Shown here: positions 1 through 10,586 of the stretch, piece after piece | How positions within the stretch are numbered: position 1 is the stretch's first letter | How the letters are laid out: every line of letters begins with the position of its first letter | Source of the DNA: Triangularia verruculosa | Taxonomy: Eukaryota > Ascomycota > Sordariomycetes > Sordariales > Podosporaceae | Direction: 5' to 3' | Assembly: GCA_033296885.1 (NCBI GenBank) | Contig: MU863904.1 | Span: forward strand, 227,395 to 291,394 | Length of the DNA: 64,000 bases | Notes under the pieces: model-generated | What the model was told of the DNA's origin: nothing | What the model saw: only the letters and a program-made list of their open reading frames with translations | Databases searched by the model: none | Made by a program: the position numbers and the translations under genes

Positions 1-1
1 C

Positions 2-304
2 TCTCTCTGGTCTCTCCTTGTCCTGGCCTATGTGGCTTTGACGCCACGATTCATACCCAGACTCTTCCACGGAACTGTCTCACTTGCTCTCCTGGTCATC
101 ACGACCATCTTTTGGTTTTCTGGGGCCATTGCGTATTCGGTACAGAGCGCATGGCCGTATTGCGGAGCAAACACCTATTGCGGCTCAGTTCAGGCAGGCA
201 TCGCGTTCAGTTGGATCCTCTTCGTCCTCTTCACCTTTTTGGCTGTCGTCGAGGGCCTCCGTTGGCGAAGGGGTTCTACGCGCACAGGGCCAGCTGTTGT
301 GTAG
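2..304 (+). CDS. MARVEL-type tetraspan membrane protein, C-terminal part (cut by window edge)
   Basis: The frame is open to the left edge, so only about 100 C-terminal residues are visible and the true start lies outside. They hold a hydrophobic segment (LALLVITTIFWFSGAIAY), a loop with paired cysteines (WPYCGANTYCGSVQ) and a last hydrophobic segment (FSWILFVLFTFLAVVEGL) followed by a short basic tail ending at TAG 302-304. This layout, the last two of four membrane helices separated by a short Cys-containing loop, is that of fungal MARVEL-domain plasma membrane proteins. No specific function can be assigned. Confidence 0.6.
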   Translation, partial: SLWSLLVLAYVALTPRFIPRLFHGTVSLALLVITTIFWFSGAIAYSVQSAWPYCGANTYCGSVQAGIAFSWILFVLFTFLAVVEGLRWRRGSTRTGPAVV

Positions 305-796
305 AGGCAGGGTATAGCAGAACAACGAACGAGATGGGATCGTGTGCAGGGTAGAAACTGGATAATTGGCGTTGGGTAAATCGTTTTAGTCCTAGTCATC
401 GTTGCTATTTGATACCCAACCTGGAACCATTAGAGACTGTTGGTTGGCGTTTGGCTGAAATACATGAGAGTTTTAATATGGATATCAACTGAAGTGCCAC
501 TGCGTCATGTGTGTGAAATGAGAATGGACAGGGCCAAAAGTTCGGATTTCCGCTACTCAGAACCCTAACCCATGGATTTGTCTTGCAACAAGTCCGTGCT
601 TTAGCCGGCTTCGGCGTCGAGTCACCGGCCAGACGCCACTTCGGTTGCCAACTGTCAACGACCCAGCTCCGCCTCCGTTGACATTTATCGACTTCCAACA
701 CCTTTGCGCCGTCATCACCCAGTCTCACGCCAGCAATCGCAAAAGCGACAACAGATCACCCACACCGACCTCAAGACTCAGACCAAATACATAAAA
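305..796. other. intergenic, 5' region of the eS30 gene
   Basis: No coding frame is supported. The last 100 bases are C/A-rich with few G, as expected of the leader of a highly expressed fungal gene, and end in an A-rich context at the eS30 ATG. Confidence 0.4.
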
Positions 797-1063
797 ATGG
801 GCAAAGTTCACGGATCCCTCGCCCGTGCTGGTAAGTTCTTGTGCCGTCTCGCGGTTTGCCACACCTTCAAGTGCGCAAGATCCCCAGCTAACCAGTCGCG
901 AACAGGCAAGGTCAAGTCGCAGACCCCCAAGGTTGAGAAGCAGGAGAAGCCAAAGACCCCCAAGGGCCGCGCCCACAAACGCGACATCTACACCCGCCGC
1001 TTCGTCAACATCACTCTCACCCCCGGCGGCAAGAGAAAGATGAACGCGAACCCAACCGCTTAA
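797..1063 (+). CDS. RPS30: 40S ribosomal protein eS30 (RPS30)
   Basis: Two exons, 797-830 and 906-1063, give 63 residues starting MGKVHGSLARAGKV and ending GGKRKMNANPTA, the whole small, very basic eS30 protein. The intron 831-905 starts GTAAGT, has a branch-like CTAAC near 887 and ends CAG. Splicing restores a Gly codon (G|GC) and joins SLARAG to KVKSQTPK. As in yeast, there is no ubiquitin-like leader; in animals eS30 is made as a FUBI fusion. It is a structural protein of the small ribosomal subunit. It lies close to another ribosomal protein gene, uS5, on the same strand. Confidence 0.95.
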   Translation: MGKVHGSLARAGKFLCRLAVCHTFKCARSPANQSRTGKVKSQTPKVEKQEKPKTPKGRAHKRDIYTRRFVNITLTPGGKRKMNANPTA

Positions 1064-1920
1064 ATCGAACAAAACATCAGTGGGAGGAGCGACTTCATCT
1101 TGCGAGGCGTTGAGGACTGGGAAAGGGGATATGGATTCACTATCTTTCCAACGGCGCTTGGACTCGGTCGGCTACGTTGCGCTGGCATTTGTTGGTGGTT
1201 TTTCAGCCTGGCATCAAGGCGCATCGGCGTTTCGGTTAGAGGATGAAATGATGTCCGTTTTGGGGGAGCTATCTCGGCCGAGGACGGGTAAACTCAGTAT
1301 TCGGACCTCATGGCCATGATATAGGAGGAAATTCCCAATTGATATTGGTTCCGAGTTTATCACATATGCATGTTTGTCTACTCCTCGGGCATCGCGTCAT
1401 GAATGGTCACACACCAGAGGGTTTACCCATATAGTAGAGCTCACAGGGTCATGACACATCATAGAGTTCAACTCACATTGTAGAGTTCACGCTCTACCGT
1501 GGAGTTCATCTCAAAAACCTAGAGTCGTCACACATACAGAGTTCAACACACATGTAGAGTTCACGACACATGGTAGAGTTGAAGCGTAACGGGAGCCGAC
1601 ACCCACTTATCTTATCGTGGCTTGGCTGAGCGAGTGCTGTGATTTGCTGGAGCACCACATAAGTGGGGGCAGCTGTCAGTCTTGGCGTCCTACTTTCAGT
1701 TTGCAGCACTTCGTGAGTGGGAGCTTCCTGGCCCCACAAAGAAATTTAGGGTTGGTTGGCTGCGCACCAGTTTTTCAGAATTCACATAGAAAAGCGTTGG
1801 CCCCCCCTCGCCAAAAAAGTCCGTCTAGATCGGAAGTACCCATCGAGTGCAGGACATCCCACGACAACGACAACTCCCCTTTCGACACCCTTTTCGATAT
1901 CCACCGAAAACTCAACAATC
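1064..1920. other. intergenic between the two ribosomal protein genes
   Basis: No gene is supported. The stretch holds the eS30 3' end, the imperfect 19-bp tandem repeats described separately, and the C-rich leader of the uS5 gene. A short frame at 1080-1319 has no recognisable features. Confidence 0.4.
1435..1586. repeat. imperfect about 19-bp tandem repeat (TAGAGTTCA units)
   Basis: Units beginning near 1435, 1462, 1481, 1500, 1520, 1537, 1555 and 1574 all start with T(A/G)GAG(T/C)TCA or a close variant, and several continue CACACAT or CGACACATG. Unit lengths are 27, 19, 19, 20, 17, 18, 19 and a partial one. The repeat sits about 340-490 bp upstream of the uS5 ATG. Function unknown. Confidence 0.7.
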
Positions 1921-2869
1921 ATGGCTGATCGGGGAACTGGTGCTCGCGGCGGCGGCTTTGCTGCCCGTGGTGATCGTGGTGGTGACCGCGGCCGTGGCCG
2001 TGGCCGTGGACGTGGACGTCGCGGCGGCAACAAGAACGACGAGAAGGAGTGGCAGCCCGTCACCAAGCTTGGTCGTCTCGTCAAGGCCGGCAAGATCAAG
2101 AGCATGGAGGAGATCTACCTCCACTCTCTGCCCATCAAGGAGTACCAGATCGTGGACTTTTTCCTTCCCAAGCTCAAGGATGAGGTCATGAAGGTGCGCA
2201 CTCTTCGCCAGCCCACATCTACACCTACTCTGCCTCTGGACCAGTTACTGACATGCACACCTTTGCCCTTCAACAGATCAAGCCCGTCCAGAAGCAGACC
2301 CGTGCCGGTCAGCGTACCCGCTTCAAGGCCATCGTCATCATTGGCGACTCCGAGGGTCACGTCGGTCTCGGCATCAAGACTTCCAAGGAAGTCGCTACTG
2401 CCATCCGTGCCGCCATCATCATCGCCAAGCTCAGCGTTGTTCCCGTCAGACGTGGTTACTGGGGCGCCAACCTCGGTGCTCCCCACTCCCTCCCCACCAA
2501 GGAGACTGGCAAGTGCGGTTCCGTCACCGTCCGTGTAAGTAGCAGATCACATTGCCGACGCCAGCTCGAGCTCGAAGGTATCAGAAGTGCTAATTGGATT
2601 CCCAGCTCATCCCTGCCCCCCGCGGTACTGCCATTGTCGCCTCTCCTGCCGTCAAGCGTCTCCTCCAGCTCGCTGGTATCGAGGACGCCTACTCCTCCTC
2701 TTCCGGCTCGACCAAGACCCTCGAGAACACCCTCAAGGCCACCTTCGCCGCTGTCTCCAACACCTACGGTTTCCTCACCCCCAACTTGTGGAAGGAGACC
2801 AAGCTTATCCGCTCTCCTCTCGAGGAGTTCGCCGACACACTCCGTGACGGCAAGCGTTATACCAACTAA
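1921..2869 (+). CDS. RPS2: 40S ribosomal protein uS5 (RPS2)
   Basis: Three exons, 1921-2193, 2277-2534 and 2606-2869, encode 264 residues. The N-terminus is a Gly/Arg-rich (RGG-like) tail of about 35 residues, typical of eukaryotic uS5. The body carries the conserved stretches KEWQPVTKLGRLVK, QRTRFKAIVIIGDSEGHVG and RRGYWGANLG. Intron 1 (2194-2276, GTGCGC..CAG) and intron 2 (2535-2605, GTAAGT..CAG, branch-like CTAAT near 2590) both fall between codons. It sits near the decoding site and mRNA entry channel of the small subunit. Length and sequence match the family fully. Confidence 0.96.
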
Positions 2870-3502
2870 GGTGTTACTGAATGAGGGTGATGCTCAGTCA
2901 GTGGGATGTGGTTTTTTGGGGCGTCTATGGGTTTGCGTGCATGGGCTCCGGCTATAGGTCAAGGCTGTCAAAGAAATAGCATGATATGCCTGAATCAAAA
3001 ATGATGATTGATCATGAAGTTTATGGTTTTTTTCTTGGTTCTCTATATGATGATGATGTGATGAGATGTCATGTGTAAGTGTCCGTATTAATTTCTAGTA
3101 GGCTGGCTCTTTCCGTGCAACTCTCCTTGAGCTGTCAAGTGCCATGACGATGATTACGCCTATCCACGCCCGATCTGCTCCTTCTCGAGATATCAGCGGA
3201 AGCTTTGGTGCCCCCCATCAGGTACCCGACCCGATGGGCGGACCCGTTCTTGCCTCGTATGCTGACACTCTGGGAAGGGGCCATCTCACATTGGGCTGCA
3301 GTAAAACCATCTTCCAGTGGAATCTTCTTCTTCTTCTGCTTCTTGGTCATTCTTCGTTAGCTGATTCTTCACGACGCTCGTTTTGGACCTTTTTGGACTT
3401 CAAGTTTTGGAACCAGTTTTCCCATCCTGATTTTGGAGTTATATCAGATAACCCCTTGCTTTTCTTCTGTTGCCGTTAGCCATATACAGTTCGTCTGGCA
3501 CC
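2870..3502. other. intergenic, uS5 3' end and WSC gene promoter
   Basis: No gene seen. The first part is T-rich with ATGATGATG runs typical of a 3' UTR; the second is the presumed promoter and leader of the WSC gene. Confidence 0.35.
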
Positions 3503-6500
3503 ATGCCGGCTGCCACTCGTTGCCTGCCTCTCCTTTTCCTCCTCATTACCGTCCACGGCCAGAGCAACACGACTATTCTCCCTGATCTCTCGATAGCAAA
3601 ACCCGAAGATGGACAGAGGTCTCTTTTGCCGCGTGGAAACGGAGCCTCGATCCCCGAGGTGAACAAGCTGGGCATTCCCGGTCTTGCACTCCCAAGCCTG
3701 TTATCATCTCTGCTGGGTCCCAAGCCCGCTCCCACACCCCAGGGTGTCCTGCCAGTTCCTACAGCAGCTCAGGGGTCACCGACGGGGCCTCAAGGTATGT
3801 TGCCAACTTCAGTGTTAACAAGGCCACGCTTTCATCTTTGCAGTAGACTGACAACTACCACACGTAGTCCCTCAGCTCACACCACAAGTTGGCGATGCCG
3901 GCGTCCTCGGCGGTCTCCTGTCGGCTCTCAACACAATACTCAGCCCCATAGCAAGTCTTGCCGATGCGGTACCCGTACCACCCCTTCCGATCCCAGAGTC
4001 GCCACCAGACTTCCCGTCTTTGGGCTCTTCTGACCTCGCACCACTGTCATTGGTACCCCAGCTGGTGTCTGAGATAATTCCCTTGATCCCTCAACTGAGC
4101 ACGGATCTACCAGAAGCAATCCCTCTTTTGGCAAAGTTGGAATCAATCTTGGATGGCGAGCTTGGTGCAGCCGTCCCTCAGGTCGGTGCTTTGACCTCGG
4201 CAATCGCAGTTGAAGTGACGGCTTTGGCAGGCGATGTCTTTTCAGGGACGTCGTTGGCTGTCGCCGCAGTGCCCATTCTCACTGTCGAGCTGCCTTCTCT
4301 CACCATGGCCATTCCTGTTGCTTCCGAGCTGTCGGCGCTCTCACGACTCAATGAGATCCCCTTGTCGGAGCTCCCAGAGGTCTTGTCACAGATCGTGGAC
4401 CCCGCTGATATCGGGTTGATAAGCTCGGTGGTCGGAGCCATTACGTCGACATTGGACGACATGGTCTTGAGCAGCGAGGCCCAGAGTCTTGCAGATGCTG
4501 TAACGGTGGTCGGTGGTTCTTCGGAGATGCTAGTCACACAAGAGTGGTGTTCGCAGTTGACAGTGGTGGATGGAAACGTGGTTATGGCCTCAGCCCCCTG
4601 TGACGAAGCACAAAGCATGGCCGTCGCAGAGACTACCGCCGATTTGGCACCTCACTTCACTGATGTTCCGTTTGCGGGGTTGACCATTGCCAGTCAGCAG
4701 GCCCCTTCTGGTAGGTGTCTCTGGCATGGCCGCGGTGATGACGGTTGCAAGGGAGTGTTCTAACACATGTCATAGTGGCCTTACCTCCTCAACCCTTGCC
4801 GCCAGCAGTCCAACAAACCTCGACACCGGCTGTCCCTGTCATCCAAACTCCTGCGCCCATCACGGCAACGACCACAATCACGCAACTGAGCACAGTCACT
4901 ACGTGCTCTCCCACATCGCTGTGAGTAGAATCCTCCTTGATCTGCTGGCCATACTGACGCGAAGACAGTCCACTGAGTGCTTTTTGCCCCACGGTTGCCC
5001 CATGCCCGCAATGTCCTGCGCCCACGCCTTGTCCATCAGTTCCTCCACTTGGAAGCGACTCAGGGGCGGATCCGTTGGGGGGAGGACCTCAGGGACCATG
5101 CCCAGGAAAAGGATACACCTGCAACGACTGCCCGGGCGGTTGGTTCTGCCCCCCTCTTCAGACTCCGGCTGGGCCTGCACCCTGCGGCAATGGCTGGCCG
5201 TGCTATCACTGCTCGGGTGGATGGTTTTGCGTCCCTGCAGCTACCGTAGGCCCTGCAACAGTGACAGCCTGTCCTGTATCGACTTCGGCAGGTGCGGAGG
5301 CTCAAGGTCGTCAGCCTTCTTCTGAGGGTGGTGCTGCGCCCGGTCAGACAGGAACGCCTAGTAATGCAGAGCCCGGACAACCTGAAGAGGGTGAGGAGCC
5401 CGAAACCACCACCACGGCGACAACCTTTGTGACGATATCCGATACGTCTCTTCCAAAGGTCACGGAACACCCACCTGTTGCTGGCTCAAGATATGCTGGT
5501 TGCTACAGGGACAGCACCGCCAGAGCTCTGAAGAACGCATCAATTACCACATCGATACCCGGCGGGATGACCAACGAAATCTGCATCAAGTTTTGTCTGG
5601 GCCGTGGGTTCTCGCTGGCCGCTACCGAGTACGGATCTGAGTGCTACTGTGGTGACGTCTTGGTGGACTCTTGGTTGATGGGCGATTCAGATTGCAACAA
5701 ACCATGCCCTGGCGACGCAACATGTAACTGTGGTGGCGATTGGGCCATGAGTCTGTGGAATGCGAATGATGGCGAGGTCCCCAAGGCCTTTGGCCCAGCA
5801 GAGCATTTCGTCGCTCCTGTCCTCGAGCCTGGAGCAACCGACGTTCATGTCTACGCTGGAGGCCTACGACAGACTGTCGTACTGGTTACAACTCCAGTGT
5901 ATGAGTGGCCGGCTGAAAGCCCTGCACCCCCTTCGTCTTCGTCATATGCCTCGAACATCGACATTGAAGACTTGGCGGCCAGTGTTCACGCCATTGTTTC
6001 GGCCGCCATGAGGCAAGCACATGGGCTTGCGGTATCAGAAGTTGCCCGGATGAAGTCCATGGGAGGTCCACCAAAAAAGGTGGCTACTGCTATCGATAGC
6101 ACTACTGTCACCACATGCAGCGCGACAACGACAACGACGACCACGGTTACGTGCACCGAGATCACCAGTTCATCCACATCAGCCAATTCCCTGACACCAC
6201 TGATTCCACCAGTGATGCCCAGCCAGTCTTCGGTGGCAGGCACCATGCCAAGCAATTCATTGACACCACTAATACCCCCTATGCCACCTCTGTCTGAATT
6301 GGAGAGCTTGGGGCCGGTGGCATCAGGTCCAACGATTAGCGACATCTTGACTGTTCCCGGAAGCCTAGGCAGTTCGATCCTTCAGTCTCCTTCGGCCTTT
6401 ATGGGTTCTCCTGATACCATGGCCAATACAACAACTATGCCAACACTACCTAGCGTTTCCAACCAAGTCATTGTCATCACGGTGACCACAACAGCCCTGC

Positions 6501-6721
6501 CAAGTGTAGCCAGCGTGGCACCCCAGCAGCCTCAAACCACGATCCTTAGTCTACCTCCGGATGTGACCCCGTTCCTCAGTGCCAGTACACCTGTGGGAAC
6601 TGTGCCCGTGGGGCCACTGAGTAGCTCAATAGATGACCAGGGGGCACAAACCTATGTTGCCATGGCTGGTTCACGAACCGCCGTTGGACCACAACGGGAA
6701 CGACGGTCTTTTGTTGCCTGA
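3503..6721 (+). CDS. large secreted WSC-domain protein with Cys-rich repeats
   Basis: Four exons (3503-3794, 3868-4710, 4776-4920, 4969-6721) splice in frame to 1010 residues. Introns begin GTATGT, GTAGGT and GTGAGT and end in TAG, TAG and CAG. The protein starts with a signal peptide (MPAATRCLPLLFLLITVHGQ). A 400-residue region rich in Leu/Pro/Ile/Val/Ser follows. Residues about 469-520 hold two copies of a Cys motif of the form C-x-G-x-G-(Y/W)-x-C-x2-C-x-G-G-W-F-C. One WSC carbohydrate-binding domain (about 600-692) starts YAGCYRD and has the expected cysteines. The rest is a long Ser/Thr/Pro tail. No transmembrane or GPI-type tail is visible, so it is probably released or wall-bound. WSC domains bind cell wall glycans, but the exact ligand is unknown. 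Gene limits are sure; function is only broadly assigned. Confidence 0.85.
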
Positions 6722-7502
6722 GAAAGTCTTTGATGGCAAGGGGAAGTTTATGAGAAGACGACATGACATTTATTTTCTTGCACCCAGCTAAAATCTTGAT
6801 ACACCAGGGCTGCTGTGTAGTTATGGGAGGAGGAGGAAGTAGTTATGGGGCGAGCCGATATCAAGGTGGTGCACTTGTTTTTTTTTTTTTTTTTGGTGAA
6901 ACAGACGGAACATTTTTGGGCTATTGGGCATGTGTTAAGGGCGCTGGGCTCTGAGATTTTGGTCTGCTTTTTATGCTGCTTTCTTTGCGGTTTGGCATGT
7001 TATGTATTGTCTTGGTTTGGTTTTGGTCTTTGTTTTGCTGCTGCTTTGTTGGTTCTCGTCTTGGATTAGACATGATGTTTTCTCGGCTTACATTAGACAT
7101 GATGTTAGTTTGAGATGTTAAAATACATGATGGTATAGCTGCAGTTTGGGTTTTGCTTGCTCGTGAAGAAGGTTGGGGGTGTTGAATGGGGGTTGTGGGA
7201 TGTGACATGACTGCGGGTGGACAATGTAAGTGAAGTCAAAGTATATACTGTGGATTTGTACCTTGTATATGTATCTTGAAGCCTTATAAATAAGGCATCA
7301 AGCAGTGGGAAGCTTTGAAGACCATATCGGGCTACTATTTATGACTTGCCGGATAGTATTTATGCTACTTATTATACTCAGGGATCGTCAATGCTGCCAA
7401 GGTCGGATGGGGTTGAGCCCCGTTTATGTAGGCACAGGTAAGGTAATTACCTATCTAAATCGTTTTTCACTCCTGTGTTTTTTTTTCTAGATACCTAGAT
7501 AC
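6722..7502. other. intergenic between convergent genes
   Basis: T-rich sequence, including a long T run near 6880. No gene, RNA or repeat recognised. It holds the 3' ends of the WSC gene (+) and the F-box-associated gene (-). Confidence 0.35.
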
Positions 7503-9574
7503 CTAATTCTCAGACTCCGTCATCAGCCCAAGCGCCGCGATCCTACCCATGCTGCGGAACTGCGCGCCATAAAACCCCGTGATGGGCATGCCCTCCTTGA
7601 CTTTGAAGACAAGTGCCGGTCTCATGGCCCATCCCGGCTCAAGTTCGTCGTAGACGGGGAAGTAACAACTTCTACCCAGGTTCGTCTTGATCTGGAGTGA
7701 GTTTTGTAAAGATATTCCATTAGCTTTCCTTTTTTTCCGAAAAAAAAGACTCCACCAGTGTGGGAAGTTAGTTGACAGACACAAAACATACCTCGAAAGA
7801 GGCCAAAAGACCATCAGTCAGCAAAACACCTCCAGCCTTCAAGCGACCGTCAACGTTTGTCATGAATTTCTGACGTATGGTGATGCTCTCGATCCGCTCG
7901 TTCCCAGGCCCGTCGATGTCGAGGCGGACGGTGGTTTGGTATTGTGGTGATGACTTTAGTGCCCGGCCAAAAGTTTTGTAGTTGTCGGGAATATCGGGGG
8001 TGTTGTCGTATTTGAAAGCCAACCGTCGTTTGTCGTAGAGCGAGATTGCTGTGAGGTGCTTGAGATAAATGCCTCGTGGACCCCCAAACTGCGTCCAGAA
8101 CATGGGTTTGAAGCCCGCGAGGTATGTTTTGAGCGGGAAGTAGTAGTCGCCGTTGAGCTCGACGGGATCCGGGGGTACATGTGGATACCATAGCCCGGAC
8201 TTTTTGAGCTGACGAGCAGCAGGCGTGCTTTCAGTGGTGCTGTCTTGGGGGATGCCGACAGCACTGTTGTCTTCACTGTCACCATCACCACGCTTGTTGG
8301 TTGTACCGACGGTGACAAGTCGAAAGCCCTGATGATTTTTGAAATGGATGTTAGCTGTTGTTTGCTTTTTTATAACTAAGGATGTGGGAGGTAGGTACAC
8401 TTGCATCAAATCCGAACCGGAGCCCCTTGATGGGATTTTTGGAGGCGAGTCGTGCTGTGATGATTCCTTTATCGGTAGACCCCAGCCACTCACCGAACGA
8501 TGACCCGTGTTGCACAACACATTGAATGGCGTGTATACCACCCACCCCAGCTGCAATATTGAAGCCGGTCAGCTGCGCAGAGTTATGCTCGGTGTGTTGC
8601 TGCTCGTCGGGAGCACCCATGTGGCCCAGCGTGATGGTCTGACCCAGGCTGGTGAGTGAGGTGCCCGAGACATAGCTAAAAGACCCTGCCACGACGCTCG
8701 ACACTGAAACCCGCGAGATATTTTCAGGAACCACAATCCGATGATTGAAAAGCTCTCGGCATCCATGGTGTAGTGGATAAAGGGCACAATCTTCGCTCTC
8801 CAGACTGCCCGCTACCATCAGTCAACGACCGTCATCAGGTTCAGGGACAGCATCCCATGGCGACACCAGTTGTCCAATTTCGCGACGGTTGGACTTGATC
8901 ATGTCGACAAGCTTTAGAACCTGCTTTGTGATATGGTCTCTGGTTTTGCGTGCCTGCTCATCGGCGTCGGGATCGTCGGGATACTGATGAAGTGGGTTTT
9001 CGCTGGACAGAGGGACGACCGTCTGTGATGAAAGACGGGCCTCCCATGGAAAGTATTCGTGGCCTTCTACCCCATAGCCGTCACCCCAGTCGAGTTGGCT
9101 TTTTGCCTGTGCTTTGGTAAGTGAATCAAAGATTTGAAAGACTGTGTCGAGCGGGATGGGGTCGGGGGACAGTGCTTTCTCCAGTAGCGACCAGCAGGCA
9201 CGATGGAAGGCAAAACCACGTTTACCCTCAAAAGGCAAATCTCGATGCAGCGAGAAGAGGTCGTCTTCGGGCTTGTCACCGCTGCCATCATTGGGGTATA
9301 CGGCGTTGGGATCCTGGGGGGTGAAAAAGTCTCCCGAGTAAGGGTCGTCATAGACGCCGATTCCAGTCAGAGTGATGCGGCTAGTATTGACGTTTGTCAC
9401 CACTAGTGAAGTAAAGTAGGTAACGTTAGCAATCGCTCGGTAGAGAAGTCGTTAATCTGGTAAAATAGAACAGGACATACAGCCACGAAATCTGTTCCGC
9501 CAGGAGGGGCTGTCGTCGTTCCGGTCGTAGATGTCCCCATTACAGATGGGGCAGCTCCAGATGCTGGGGCTCAT
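7503..9574 (-). pseudogene. fungal F-box-associated family protein, F-box region missing and frame interrupted
   Basis: Exons on the minus strand are 9574-9481, 9402-8399, 8328-7792 and 7691-7503, with good splice sites (for example GTATGT..CTAG, branch GCTAAC, for the first intron). The N-terminus has a CxxC pair (WSCPICNG) and a segment on the pattern TLTGIGVYDDP..FAFHRACWSLLEKAL. The C-terminal part contains the pattern GCRELFNHRIVVPENISR and GFKPMFWTQFGGPRG. From memory this combination is typical of a large filamentous-fungal family that carries an F-box in the middle. Here the part where the F-box and about 100 following residues should lie is absent: the frame meets TGA at 8822-8824 and then resumes in the same frame two codons later. 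A weak short intron could remove the stop, but none has a good donor. It is either a decayed gene or a shortened F-box-less variant. Confidence 0.6.
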
Positions 9575-10309
9575 GATGCTGAGTCGAGAGTCGCAAAGTG
9601 GTGTAGGTGGAAAGAGGTTTGTGGGTTGAGAAGAAAAGGCTTTCGAGCCCAGCCGAACAATAAGAATAGGCGTTTTCGAGTTGGCTGGTGGCCGCCACAG
9701 AAAACTGCAATGAGAAGTGCGGAAAACGCCACTTTTACGCCGGGTGAGAGGCACCGGCATCCATACAGAAATGGAGGCAGCGCTCTCAGCTACAACAACT
9801 TCGTATCCGCTATAGAGTGGCTCGAGTAGTGGAAAATCGACTCGGAAAAGCACTACTTGATGTGTTCGGTATTGTGACCTAAGGAGCTGGTATAAACCAG
9901 GTCGGATATCTGAACCTGCGTTACCGACTTATTGGAGCCTTATCTTACTCATCCTCATCCATCCCATCTCTTCTTTCGGGCCGTAGGTATCCAACACCCA
10001 GCATCACGATCCCCGAAAACACTCACCCACCCTTTACTTTCCAAGACAAATATATTCTGGAGTTTGGATTTTATGGGCTTCTTATCTTCGACTAGAAAAA
10101 CCGTTCTGAATGACGCCTTGGGGTTGCCAGCTTAGACGCGGACTCGATAATCCTCTCTCTCTCTACTATCCCATCGGGACTCTGTTAATACTCCCAGCCA
10201 AAACCTGCAGATCTCGGGAAGTACAGGTCGAGAAGATTCGACCACATGCGATCACCACTGGGCTCCAAGGCGGGCGCGACGATATTTTCATAGGATAAAT
10301 AAGAATGAT

Positions 10310-10586
10310 ACGTCCTGAATAAAAAAGCTGGCACTGTAAAGGGGGAATATAGTATTGAAAGATAGTTAGTAGGCTTTAAAAGATAGTTAGTAGGCCTTAA
10401 AAGATAGTTCAAAGGCCGTAAAAGATAGTTGAAAGGCCTAAAGAGATATCGAGAACACCTTAGAAGATACTCTTCAGGTGTTAAAAGATAGTAATAAGCC
10501 CTTTCAAAAAGAGAAATAAGCAGGCCTTTTCTATTATATTGTAGGTGTATCCCGGCTTGCAGTACCAATTGATTTGTCCACGCCGT
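10310..10586 (+). mobile_element. small inverted-repeat (MITE-like) element, copy 1
   Basis: The left end (ACGTCCTGAATAAAAAAGCT then GGCACTGTAAAGGGG) and the reverse complement of the right end (ACGGCGTGGACAAATCAATT then GGTACTGCAAG) match over about 33 bp with gaps, so they are terminal inverted repeats. Inside lie four 21-bp tandem repeats and an arm pair near 10445-10490 (GAACACCTTAGAAGATACTC and TTCAGGTGTTAAAAG) that could fold. The same layout occurs reversed at 27080-27300 and partly at 41357-41502. No transposase is encoded. A target duplication could not be defined. Confidence 0.65.
10358..10441 (+). repeat. four 21-bp tandem repeats inside the inverted-repeat element
   Basis: Units follow AAAGATAGTTnnnAGGCnnTA, starting near 10358, 10379, 10400 and 10421. 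Because 21 is a multiple of three, the opposite strand reads as a repeating NYLLRPx peptide, but no start or gene context supports expression. Copy 2 and copy 3 have fewer units. Confidence 0.75.

Noticed and set aside
1080..1319. 80-codon frame downstream of the eS30 gene
   Set aside because: No motif, no codon bias, and it overlaps the expected 3' untranslated region.
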